From: Arthrobacter alpinus | GTDB lineage: Bacteria > Actinomycetota > Actinomycetes > Actinomycetales > Micrococcaceae | DNA length: 64,000 bases | Direction: 5' to 3' | Assembly: GCF_900105965.1 (NCBI RefSeq) | Contig: NZ_FNTV01000001.1 | Span: 3,720,001-3,784,000, forward strand | In this document: piece after piece, positions 9,503 through 16,471 of the stretch | How positions within the stretch are numbered: the first letter of the stretch is position 1 | Layout: every line of letters starts with the position of its first letter | Notes under the pieces: generated by a model | What the model was told of the DNA's origin: nothing | Seen by the model: the letters and a program-made list of their open reading frames with translations, nothing else | The model's database searches: none | Position numbers and translations under genes: made by a program

Positions 9503-9891
9503 CGCTTACTCTGCAAGTCAAGAATTATTGACGACCTGGAAATAGCTATTTCCACGTGACGAACATCAGACGTGATGAAAGTCATGGGAGCGTGGCAAGC
9601 TCGTAGGGTTGTTTTTGCCCCGTGGATACGGCGGCAGCACCGTATTTGTGGGGCGTGGACGTGATGCGTCCGCGTCCTATATGTGGCGGCTGCTTAGGAG
9701 TCACCAGGTGGAGATATAAGGGCAATCGGGCTTGAACGGGTCCTGTTGCCCTTATTTCCTGCCCAAATTCCTCTGCCGGAACCCCCCGGAGCCTGCCGGT
9801 GCCAGGCGGGGAGAGGTGCCTTGGGTCTCGATTCGTGACTTAGGCACTTTGTCAGGTACTCTTGAACCTGCCGTGTTCTGCACGGCAAGCT
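9503..9891. other. Long intergenic region before tRNA-Ser
   Basis: No convincing ORF is visible. The only clear structure is a 9-bp inverted repeat, TAAGGGCAA/TTGCCCTTA (9717-9754, 19-nt loop), followed by TTTC, which could terminate the small upstream gene. The tRNA promoter must lie in the last 60 bp, where TTGTCA (about 9849) is a possible -35 box without a strong -10. Confidence 0.45.
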
Positions 9892-9979
9892 GGAGGATTC
9901 GCCTAGCGGCCTATGGCGCACGCCTGGAACGCGTGTTGGGTTAACGCCCTCGGGGGTTCAAATCCCCCATCCTCCGCCA
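9892..9979 (+). tRNA. tRNA-Ser (anticodon GGA)
   Basis: The 7-bp acceptor stem GGAGGAT pairs with ATCCTCC, followed by discriminator G and encoded CCA. The anticodon arm is CACGC-CTGGAAC-GCGTG with anticodon GGA. There is a long variable arm, as expected for a class II serine tRNA, and the T arm contains GGTTCAAATCC. A terminator follows within 4 nt. Confidence 0.97.
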
Positions 9980-9982
9980 ATT

Positions 9983-10016
9983 GAAGGTCCGGAATCATTT
10001 ATGATTCCGGACCTTC
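9983..10016 (+). terminator. Terminator of tRNA-Ser
   Basis: A perfect 15-bp stem (9983-9997 with 10002-10016) closes a TTTA loop and is followed by TCTCGTT. It starts 3 nt after the CCA end of the tRNA. Confidence 0.85.
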
Positions 10017-10046
10017 TCTCGTTAAGCCCCATGACAAAGAAGGGTT

Positions 10047-10052
10047 TAGACT
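10047..10052 (+). promoter_or_regulatory. Leaderless -10 box of gpx
   Basis: TAGACT is followed by 6 nt and the GTG start codon at 10059. No Shine-Dalgarno sequence is placed correctly, so a leaderless transcript is the simplest reading. Confidence 0.5.
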
Positions 10053-10058
10053 CTGGCT

Positions 10059-10538
10059 GTGAGCACTCAAACTTTGAACACCATTGCCCTGATCCTCAAC
10101 GATGGATCCGAAACGTCGCTTCCGGAACTGGCCGACAAGGCCGTCCTGCTGGTTAATGTGGCCTCCCAGTGCGGCTTCACCAAGCAGTACGACGCACTCC
10201 AGGCGCTCCACGAAAAGTACAGCGGAGAAGGCTTGAGCGTTGTAGGCGTTCCGTGCAACCAGTTCGGTGGCCAGGAGCCGGGCACTGAAGAGGAAATTGT
10301 CGAGTTCTGCCGCAAGAACTTTGGCGTGTCCTTCCCGCTTGCAGCCAAGGCAGAGGTCAACGGGAGCGATGCCCACCCGATTTTTGCTGCGCTGACCCAG
10401 GACGGCACTGAGCCGGTCAAGTGGAACTTTGAAAAGTTCCTCATCACCTCCAGCGGTGAAGTTCTGGGCCGTTTCGCCTCTGACATCACGCCGGATGCGC
10501 CCGAACTCGTGGCAGCAGTTGAAGCCGCGCTTCGCTAG
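10059..10538 (+). CDS. gpx: Glutathione peroxidase family protein (thioredoxin-dependent peroxidase)
   Basis: The 159-residue protein reduces peroxides using a Cys-type active site. The peroxidatic cysteine lies in VNVASQCGFTKQYDAL (Cys38). The second conserved block, VVGVPCNQFGGQEPGT, holds the resolving cysteine and the conserved Gln, and the tetrad Trp-Asn is in VKWNFEKFL. Because most actinobacteria make mycothiol rather than glutathione, the physiological electron donor is more likely thioredoxin. The start is GTG 10059. It is monocistronic and ends at a strong hairpin facing a convergent gene. Confidence 0.93.
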   Translation: MSTQTLNTIALILNDGSETSLPELADKAVLLVNVASQCGFTKQYDALQALHEKYSGEGLSVVGVPCNQFGGQEPGTEEEIVEFCRKNFGVSFPLAAKAEVNGSDAHPIFAALTQDGTEPVKWNFEKFLITSSGEVLGRFASDITPDAPELVAAVEAALR

Positions 10539-10553
10539 AAAAACATTCTGAGA

Positions 10554-10612
10554 ACCGTTAACTTAGAATGTGGCGCAGCTTCAGAAGCTGCGCCACATTC
10601 GAAGTTAACGGT
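10554..10612. terminator. Very long hairpin between gpx and the HAD gene
   Basis: A 29-bp arm (10554-10582) is followed after a single base by its inverted copy (10584-10612) with 28 of 29 positions paired. It lies between convergent genes, so it probably terminates both transcripts. Confidence 0.75.
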
Positions 10613-10631
10613 GCGCACAAGTTACTAGAAG

Positions 10632-11519
10632 CTAGCGGGCAAGACCGTCCAGCCAGAACTGCAGGAAGGCTGCGCCAGCGAAGTCGTTGACAACGTCGTC
10701 GCCCAGCTGCAGGTCAGCCGCCGTCTTTACGGGGTACGGCTTCGAGGGAACGCCCTCGGCCGGCCGAACATCAACATGCTTCACCACATGGTCCTGGTGG
10801 TGAAGCCAATCGGCCATGGCGTAGTCGGTCCGGGAATCACCCACGGTGCGCCACGCCTGCGGCACAATGCCCTGGGCAGCCAGCAGTTCCACGGCGCGAC
10901 TGGCACCGAGATCCTTGCCCAGACGCACGGATTCAATATCCGTGGAGATGATCGAGGGGTCAACGCGGTAGTCGATACTGCCCGCTGAACCCGGCGCCCG
11001 GTGCTCAAGCCGGGTGGCACCCAGATCGTGCTTGGCGAGCAACGCCAAGGCATCGGCGTCGAACTTTGCTTGTTGCGCAAGGTAAGCATCGCTCTCAACT
11101 TCCACATGCTGCTCGACCGAGACCATGGCGCGCTTGGTCTCATCAAAGAACATGAAATCGGCGTAAGAGCGGGTGACGAGGTCGCGGATGTCGTCGCCGT
11201 AGGCCTTGGGCATGGCCAGCGCATTGTCGACGTGGATGGGGCCCGGGCCATCGGGTGTGAAACTGAACCAAACCGCGCCCTTCTCGCAAATCGCGTGAAC
11301 CGTGGAGCCTTGCGGCAAGCCAGCGGCCAACATGGGCGTCATGAGCTGTTCGGCAATGAAGTCATCGGAACGGCCGGTATTGAACACCACCGGAATGCCC
11401 TGCCGGACAAGCTCGATCAGGCTCGTGATGATGCCGGGCGAGACGCGGCGGGTCACAGGGCTGGCGAGCGGGCCATCCACATCGAGAAGAAGGGCAAGCG
11501 GGGGATGCAAAAGAGTCAT
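10632..11519 (-). CDS. HAD-superfamily hydrolase
   Basis: This is a putative phosphatase of 295 residues. Motif I is LLLDVDGPLAS near residue 13, with the nucleophile and general-acid Asp pair. Motif II is the Thr/Ser region of VVFNTGRSDDF, and motif IV is the acidic pair in VGDSRTDYAMAD. The cap region between about 90 and 190 resembles Cof/SPP-type HADs. The substrate is unknown; sugar phosphates are common for this subgroup. The gene is a single unit convergent to gpx. Confidence 0.85.
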   Translation of the reverse strand: MTLLHPPLALLLDVDGPLASPVTRRVSPGIITSLIELVRQGIPVVFNTGRSDDFIAEQLMTPMLAAGLPQGSTVHAICEKGAVWFSFTPDGPGPIHVDNALAMPKAYGDDIRDLVTRSYADFMFFDETKRAMVSVEQHVEVESDAYLAQQAKFDADALALLAKHDLGATRLEHRAPGSAGSIDYRVDPSIISTDIESVRLGKDLGASRAVELLAAQGIVPQAWRTVGDSRTDYAMADWLHHQDHVVKHVDVRPAEGVPSKPYPVKTAADLQLGDDVVNDFAGAAFLQFWLDGLAR

Positions 11520-11627
11520 GGCCCCATGTTCCCAGCCCCGCCGGTTGAAGTGCTACTTTGTGTAACCTTTTGGCGACACACCCCACGGCTCGGCGGCGTG
11601 GCAGTTCCTTTAGCGACCTGTAGTCCC

Positions 11628-11633
11628 TAGTCT
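11628..11633 (+). promoter_or_regulatory. Leaderless -10 box
   Basis: TAGTCT ends 6 nt before the GTG at 11640. The sequence GAAGGA fills the spacer and abuts the start codon, too close to act as a ribosome binding site, which supports leaderless translation. Confidence 0.55.
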
Positions 11634-11639
11634 GAAGGA

Positions 11640-11939
11640 GTGATCTTCAAAGCTGTTGGCGACAAACGCCCTTACCCGGACCATGGCCACGTTACGCCCA
11701 AAGACTGGGCCGGCGTTGCGCCGCGGCAGGTCAGGCTTGCCGAACTGGTCACGACCAAGGCGCAGCTGGACCTTGAAGCGTTGCTCGCCGAGGATTCAAC
11801 GTTCTTTGGTGACTTGTTCCCACACGTTGTCCAGTGGCGGGACACGCTCTACCTTGAGGACGGCTTGCACCGGGCCGTCCGAACCGCACTTCACCAGCGC
11901 ACCATCTTGCATGCCCGTGTTCTGGTGATAGATGACTAG
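11640..11939 (+). CDS. Conserved hypothetical protein preceding the LytR_C gene
   Basis: This 99-residue soluble protein begins MIFKAVGDKRPYPDHG and contains PRQVRLAELVTTKAQLDLEA, then FFGDLFPHVVQWRDTLYLED. From memory it belongs to a small family conserved in Micrococcaceae and often placed upstream of a LytR C-terminal-domain protein; some annotations label relatives as VapB-like antitoxins, but no toxin gene is present here. GTG 11640 fits the conserved N terminus. The stop codon overlaps the next start by 8 bp, so the pair is probably coupled. Confidence 0.75.
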   Translation: MIFKAVGDKRPYPDHGHVTPKDWAGVAPRQVRLAELVTTKAQLDLEALLAEDSTFFGDLFPHVVQWRDTLYLEDGLHRAVRTALHQRTILHARVLVIDD

Positions 11940-12789
11940 CCCTCCTGCAGGGCCGCCCTCGGGCACACCTGCAAAGAAGAACGACGGCGCGAACCCCGCC
12001 ACGGAGGGTGGCGCACCCTCCACCAGCGGAACGGCCGATGCTGTTGCGCTCAGCGCCGGGCAACGGCGCCGGGCCGCCCGTGACGAGCGGCGGCAGGCCA
12101 AAGACGCCCTGTATGAACTGCGGAGGGCACGCAAGAAGGCCAAAGACGGTACGTCCTTGCGAGGCCACCACATTGTCAACGCCCAGGGGCTGGCTGAAGC
12201 ATTCCCGCCTCCCGAAACCCCAGAATTTGAACCTGTCACGGTGCGCCGCAGGATCTTGCACGGCGCAATTTTGGTGTTGTTGTTGGCGATGCTTGTGGCC
12301 GCCTTGGTGCTGGCGAACATGGTTCAGCGCGGCGAGATCGAGCTAAAGTTCGGCCAGTGGAAGCCCCTTTCTGCCCCCGTCAGCTGCCCCTCCGAAACAC
12401 TTGGCTATGCGCCCAATGCAAGCGTGACTGTAAACGTTTTCAACGGCGGAAGCACGGAAGGCAAAGCCGGGGTGGTGGCCGAAGAATTGAAGAAGCGCGG
12501 ATTCCTGGTTAAGGACGTAGCCAATACGACCAGGGACTATTCCGCGCCCGCAGTGGTCATCTCAGGGGCCAAGGGGCACTCGGCGGCCTACACGCTCCAG
12601 AAAAACTTTCCCGACACCGATTATGTCCAGGACGATCGCCAAGATGCCACGGTGGACGTCATCATCACCGCCAATTACGGCGCCTTGGTGGCCGTGCCCA
12701 AGGTGGACACGAATCCCGGCGTGCTTTCCTGCCCAGGGCTGAGCCCGGCTCCCAGTACGCCTGCCGTGAGCGCCCCGGCTGTTCCTTAG
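11932..12789 (+). CDS. LytR C-terminal domain (LytR_C) membrane protein
   Basis: The 285-residue protein is anchored by one transmembrane segment (about residues 108-128, ILHGAILVLLLAMLVAALVL) after a basic, Ala/Arg-rich cytoplasmic region with KDALYELRRARKKAKDG. The extracytoplasmic part, about 160-255, matches LytR_C (PF13399): VTVNVFNGGSTEGKAGVVAE, LKKRGFLVKDV and VVISGAKGHSAAYTL. The tail is Pro/Ala-rich. LytR_C domains accompany LytR-CpsA-Psr cell-envelope ligases, but no LCP catalytic domain is fused here, so a role in envelope assembly is inference. The 3' end overlaps the convergent TetR gene by 4 bp (TTAG). Confidence 0.85.
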   Translation: MTSPPAGPPSGTPAKKNDGANPATEGGAPSTSGTADAVALSAGQRRRAARDERRQAKDALYELRRARKKAKDGTSLRGHHIVNAQGLAEAFPPPETPEFEPVTVRRRILHGAILVLLLAMLVAALVLANMVQRGEIELKFGQWKPLSAPVSCPSETLGYAPNASVTVNVFNGGSTEGKAGVVAEELKKRGFLVKDVANTTRDYSAPAVVISGAKGHSAAYTLQKNFPDTDYVQDDRQDATVDVIITANYGALVAVPKVDTNPGVLSCPGLSPAPSTPAVSAPAVP

Positions 12790-13412
12790 TCCAGGGTGAC
12801 GGGGTTGCCCTGTGCGTCAAAGGCTGCACCAACCCCGGCCTGAATGAACCGTACGGCGGCGGCAATGCGGTCTTCGTCGGGGGTGTCCGAATTGCGGCGG
12901 GAGGCGCTCGCGGTCAAGGAGCCGTGGATCAGTTGGACCAGCCCTTCGATGTCCGCCATGGGCAGGAATTTTTGATCCATGCCGTCGCGGAGGATATCGA
13001 TCAGGATTGTATTGAGTTCTCCCACGTGGACGCCCAGCTTGGAGAAGGATTCGCTTGAGAGGACCGATCGCATGGCCGGGCCCGGTGGCAGGTGGCGGCG
13101 GGTAAGGTCTTCCAGCTGCGCCCGTACATACAGGGCCAAGCGGTCCACTGGATTCTTCAGGCCCTGCAGGCTGGACTTGAGATCGGCCACAAATTTGCCG
13201 GTTTCATCCAGCGCGTAGGCCACCAGAAGTTGTTCCAGATCGGCAAAGTAATTGTAGACGGCGGTTCTGCCCACGCCGGCGGTCCTGGCAACGTCGGTCA
13301 TGGTCAGACCGGGCAAACCGTGGGTAAACAACAGTTCGCCGAAGGCGTTGAGGATCTTGCGCTGCGTTTGCTCGCGCTGCGCCGCGTTCGTGGGGGCGGC
13401 TATTCGAGGCAT
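12786..13412 (-). CDS. TetR-family transcriptional regulator
   Basis: The 208-residue protein has a TetR N-terminal DNA-binding domain (residues about 15-62): KILNAFGELLFTHG, LTMTDVARTAGVGRTAVYNYFADLEQLL. The C-terminal ligand-binding half has no recognisable subfamily motif. It is not divergently paired with an obvious target gene; the upstream neighbour is hipA on the same strand, so its regulon cannot be read from context. Its stop overlaps the LytR_C gene stop. Confidence 0.88.
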   Translation of the reverse strand: MPRIAAPTNAAQREQTQRKILNAFGELLFTHGLPGLTMTDVARTAGVGRTAVYNYFADLEQLLVAYALDETGKFVADLKSSLQGLKNPVDRLALYVRAQLEDLTRRHLPPGPAMRSVLSSESFSKLGVHVGELNTILIDILRDGMDQKFLPMADIEGLVQLIHGSLTASASRRNSDTPDEDRIAAAVRFIQAGVGAAFDAQGNPVTLD

Positions 13413-13459
13413 AGTGACAGTTTAGCGGCATTTCGTCAGCAAAAGTATTCTGCCGCGCA

Positions 13460-14722
13460 CTACCGCTGGATGGCCGCGCGTCGAATCGCAAGAACGCGCA
13501 GTACGGCCGCGCTGACATCGCGTTCAAAGGGGAGCTCGGCCATGGTCAGGTGTGAGGCGGCAAGGGCCTTGTCGATGCATTTGGCCACGAGCCGCTCGGG
13601 AATGTGCAGGGTGCGGCCAAAACGCAGCCAATCATTGCGGTTGAGCCCTGTTCTTGCACCCGCACTGCCGCCAACCGGCAGGGCCATTCCAGGGTCTCGG
13701 GACGGATCGCCGTCGAGAAGTTCCGTCAGGATTCCACCGGGCACCCCGGCCGCAAAGCCTTGTTCAATCTCGGAGGCCAGTGTGCACTGGAGATCATAGG
13801 CAGGGGCTACGAGCCATTCGCCGCTGGGCTGTTGCACCACGGAGATGTTCTTGGCGTGGAGATTGCCGTTGCCAGTGAGCCACGCAAAAAGAAACTGCAG
13901 GAAAATGTTCCGGGCGGCCAGCGCCTGGGAGGCGCACATTTTCACGGCGGCTGCCGCCACGGCCTCACTTGGCACCGAATATTTGCGCCCGGGCACCAGG
14001 CCCATCAGCTGACCGCAATCCTCAACCGCCAGTGATCCACTGGGGGACCGGTCAAAACGTGACACCAGCAGTGCGGCGTGGCCGGCGCCGTCGTACACCA
14101 GGCGGGCCTCCGCAACCGGGATGGACAGGGCTTTTGCCTTGTTGAGCAGCAGGAATTCTGTTTCCACCTGGCGTTCGTGGCTGCCGTCGTTGAACTTGAG
14201 GATGTAGGCGCGGGTGGGGTCCTTGTCATGGCGGTAGGAGGCTGTGACCTTGTCCTGCAGGCCCGGGAGGGACGATAAATCCACGGGGCCGGGGACGGCG
14301 GCAAAATCGGCAAAGCTGATGTCGTCCATGGTCTTGGTAACCGTGAGCAGCGCCGGAATGATTTGCGGCTTCTCCCCGGCTGCCACGATCTGCACATCCC
14401 CTATGGGGTTCTCGCCCGCGGCCAACAGGAGCGAGAATTCATCCGAAATGGTGGTCTTCACGGCCCACCGGAGCTTGGCAAGGCGTTCGCCCTCGGGCAG
14501 CAAGCCGGCAAAGAAGGCCGGAACATTGCCGTGGCCAAGGGTCACGGGGACATCCAGGGCGGGCAGGGTGGACGCGATGGCGGGGCCGCCGGCATGGAGA
14601 TAGCCGCTGAGGTAGGAGAACACCACGCCAAGGCCGGGGCTGCGCGTCAAAGTTGCTGCTGCTCGGCCCTTCTTGTAGATCACGGCCTGGGTGACGTTTT
14701 TGGCGTACTCCAGATTCTTCAT
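13460..14722 (-). CDS. hipA: HipA-family serine/threonine kinase toxin homologue, altered catalytic residue
   Basis: HipA toxins phosphorylate a cellular target, glutamyl-tRNA synthetase in E. coli, and are neutralised by HipB. The 420-residue sequence has the HipA N-terminal subdomain (FFAGLLPEGERLAKLR), couple_hipA features, the loop GLQDKVTAS and nucleotide-contacting AYILKFNDG. The Mg-binding Asp310 is present in PAYDLQ. The catalytic loop, however, reads GNGNLHAKN (284-292), where E. coli HipA has the catalytic Asp309 in GATDGHAKN. Residue 287 here is Asn, encoded by AAT (complement of 13862-13864). The kinase may be inactive. The start overlaps hipB by 4 bp (ATGA), as expected for the operon. 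Confidence 0.88.
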   Translation of the reverse strand: MKNLEYAKNVTQAVIYKKGRAAATLTRSPGLGVVFSYLSGYLHAGGPAIASTLPALDVPVTLGHGNVPAFFAGLLPEGERLAKLRWAVKTTISDEFSLLLAAGENPIGDVQIVAAGEKPQIIPALLTVTKTMDDISFADFAAVPGPVDLSSLPGLQDKVTASYRHDKDPTRAYILKFNDGSHERQVETEFLLLNKAKALSIPVAEARLVYDGAGHAALLVSRFDRSPSGSLAVEDCGQLMGLVPGRKYSVPSEAVAAAAVKMCASQALAARNIFLQFLFAWLTGNGNLHAKNISVVQQPSGEWLVAPAYDLQCTLASEIEQGFAAGVPGGILTELLDGDPSRDPGMALPVGGSAGARTGLNRNDWLRFGRTLHIPERLVAKCIDKALAASHLTMAELPFERDVSAAVLRVLAIRRAAIQR

Positions 14723-14925
14723 GACCCGTTGACCTGCAACGAAAGGGTCATGCCCAGGGCCGAGGCCACGGCGGCCAGGATGTCCAGCCGGACGGTCTCG
14801 CGCCCGTTTTCCAGATCGCTGAGCACCCGGGTCGAGATGTCGGCCAGATCAGCCGTCTCACTTTGGGTCAGGTTCAAGGTCCTGCGCCGGGTTCGCAAGG
14901 CGGCACCGAGTTCGGCAACGTCCAT
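14719..14925 (-). CDS. hipB: HipB-type antitoxin, XRE helix-turn-helix
   Basis: A 68-residue single-domain XRE DNA-binding protein: LGAALRTRRRTLNLTQSETADLADIS, then VLSDLENGRETVRLDILAAVA. It is encoded just before the HipA homologue with a 4-bp overlap, the standard antitoxin-toxin order. AAAGGA lies 10 nt upstream of the ATG. HipB proteins bind operator palindromes in their own promoter; a 20-bp palindrome lies 78 bp upstream at 15003-15022. The protein is shorter than E. coli HipB (88 residues) and lacks its C-terminal tail. Confidence 0.88.
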   Translation of the reverse strand: MDVAELGAALRTRRRTLNLTQSETADLADISTRVLSDLENGRETVRLDILAAVASALGMTLSLQVNGS

Positions 14926-15002
14926 GAATTCACGTCCTTTCCCTGCTCCTGCTGGTCTTACGGGTGCTGCATTGCCATCATCCTATGCTCTGCGGTCTCA
15001 TT

Positions 15003-15022
15003 TTCTGCATGATCATGCAGAA
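15003..15022. promoter_or_regulatory. Perfect 20-bp palindrome upstream of hipBA
   Basis: TTCTGCATGATCATGCAGAA is a perfect palindrome in the divergent region between hipB and the MFS gene. It is a good candidate HipB operator, although the E. coli consensus differs. It could instead control the MFS gene, whose -10-like TAGGGT is at 15078-15083. Confidence 0.6.
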
Positions 15023-15089
15023 TATTAAGCGGCAGCGCCGTGGAGTGCCGGTGGTCCGTGCGGGTTCAGCGGTTGGCTAGGGTTATTCG

Positions 15090-16346
15090 GTGACTAATTT
15101 TCTGCAAAAGCGTCCTTGGACGGGCCGAATTGGAGCCCTCGTAGGCATCATGGTCATGGCCTTGAGCCTGCGCACGGCCGTCTCGGTTGTTCCACCTCTT
15201 TTAGGAGAGCTGACGGGAGAACTGGGATTCACGGCCGGAACCACGGGGTTGCTGGCCATGATGCCGCCCCTGCTCTTTGCCATTTTCGGTCTCCTGACAC
15301 CCGTCCTGATCCGCAGGTTCGGCCTCGAAAAGGCGTTGATTGCCGCCGTCGTACTTGCCGTGGCGGGTCAGCTGGGGCGGGTTGCAACGCAGGAGGTGTG
15401 GCCGTTCCTGGGCCTGACCGCTGTGATTATGGCCGGCTATGGCATTGGCAATGTAGTGCTGCCGCCGCTGGTCAAAAAGTACTTCCCCGACCGCGTGGGC
15501 CTCGTGACCGCCGGCTACGTGACGCTGTTGGCGGTGGGCACGGCGATCAGCCCACAGCTGGCGGTCCCGATTGCCGGGGCGGCCAACTGGCGCGTCTCCA
15601 TTGGCATGTGGGCCTCGGTTAGTTTCCTGGTGCTGCTGCCGTGGGTCACGCAGTTTGTGCGTGACAGGAGGATCCCCCTAGCCCCGCACGACGGCGCCAC
15701 CTCCTTGGCGCAACCCGCGCACCTGGGTGCCGCGAGTGCAGGCGGCGCAGGATCCGTTCCGCGACTGCGCCCTTGGCGTTCCCCGGTGGCGTGGGGGCTG
15801 GCCATCTTTCTTGCGGGGAACTCGGCCCAAACCTATGTGTACTTTACGTGGCTGCCGCCCTACCTGTCCGGGCAGGGGATTGATGCGGCCACGGCCGGAA
15901 GTGCACTGGCCTACTTTGCCATTCTCGGGCTGCCGGTGAGTTTGCTGGTGCCTTTGTGGGTGCCGCGGATGAAGAATCCGATCGTGGCCATTGGCCTCTT
16001 CGCAGTGTGTTGGGCCACGGGCCACCTGGGCCTGTACCTTTCGCCGTTGGATGGAACGTGGCTCTGGGTGACGTTTGCAGGCTTGGGCCAGGGTACGTTC
16101 GCCACGGCGCTGCTCATGGTCAACCTGCGCTCGCGGACAACCCACGGTTCCTCGGTATTGTCAGGATTCAGCCAGGGCTTGGGCTATGCCGGTGCCGGTC
16201 TTGTGCCGCTCGTGTTCGGAACCATCCACGACGCCACGGGAACATGGACGGCCTCCTTCGCGATGCTCGGGTTGTGCCTCGCTGTCATGATGACAGGCGC
16301 CGTGATGATCAACGCGAAGCGCTACATCGAGGACTCAGCACAGTAA
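15090..16346 (+). CDS. MFS transporter, CynX/NimT-like
   Basis: This is a 418-residue membrane carrier with about 12 hydrophobic segments and a central cytoplasmic loop near residues 190-230. The N-terminal half shows the CynX-type signature LSLRTAVSVVPPLLGELTGELG, followed by GYGIGNVVLPPLVKKYFPDR, which typifies the cyanate/2-nitroimidazole (CynX/NimT) branch of the major facilitator superfamily. The substrate is not known; nothing nearby encodes cyanate metabolism. The GTG start is preceded by TAGGGT and 6 nt, a leaderless layout. Confidence 0.88.
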   Translation: MTNFLQKRPWTGRIGALVGIMVMALSLRTAVSVVPPLLGELTGELGFTAGTTGLLAMMPPLLFAIFGLLTPVLIRRFGLEKALIAAVVLAVAGQLGRVATQEVWPFLGLTAVIMAGYGIGNVVLPPLVKKYFPDRVGLVTAGYVTLLAVGTAISPQLAVPIAGAANWRVSIGMWASVSFLVLLPWVTQFVRDRRIPLAPHDGATSLAQPAHLGAASAGGAGSVPRLRPWRSPVAWGLAIFLAGNSAQTYVYFTWLPPYLSGQGIDAATAGSALAYFAILGLPVSLLVPLWVPRMKNPIVAIGLFAVCWATGHLGLYLSPLDGTWLWVTFAGLGQGTFATALLMVNLRSRTTHGSSVLSGFSQGLGYAGAGLVPLVFGTIHDATGTWTASFAMLGLCLAVMMTGAVMINAKRYIEDSAQ

Positions 16347-16384
16347 CCGGTGTCGTCCTCAAGGTGCAGCCACGCTCCAGACAA

Positions 16385-16437
16385 ACGCTCGCGCAGAAGT
16401 GGGGGCCTTTTCGCGAACGCTCGCGCCGATGTGGGGG
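16385..16437. repeat. Pair of 21-bp direct repeats between convergent genes
   Basis: ACGCTCGCGCAGAAGTGGGG (from 16385) and its near copy from 16417 match at 19 of 21 positions over the full unit. They lie 32 bp apart between the convergent MFS and TPM genes. Function is unknown; they may belong to a dispersed intergenic repeat family. Confidence 0.55.
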
Positions 16438-16471
16438 AGATGCTCGCCCAAGCGGGGTGGGCGGCGTCGTC

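Noticed and set aside
9540..9580. Similarity of ACGAACATCAGACG to the start of the window (ACGAATATCAGACG)
   Set aside because: The match covers only 14 bases with one mismatch and the flanks diverge, so chance is sufficient.
10059..10538. Gpx as a selenoprotein
   Set aside because: The active-site codon encodes Cys and there is no in-frame TGA, so it is the ordinary Cys form.
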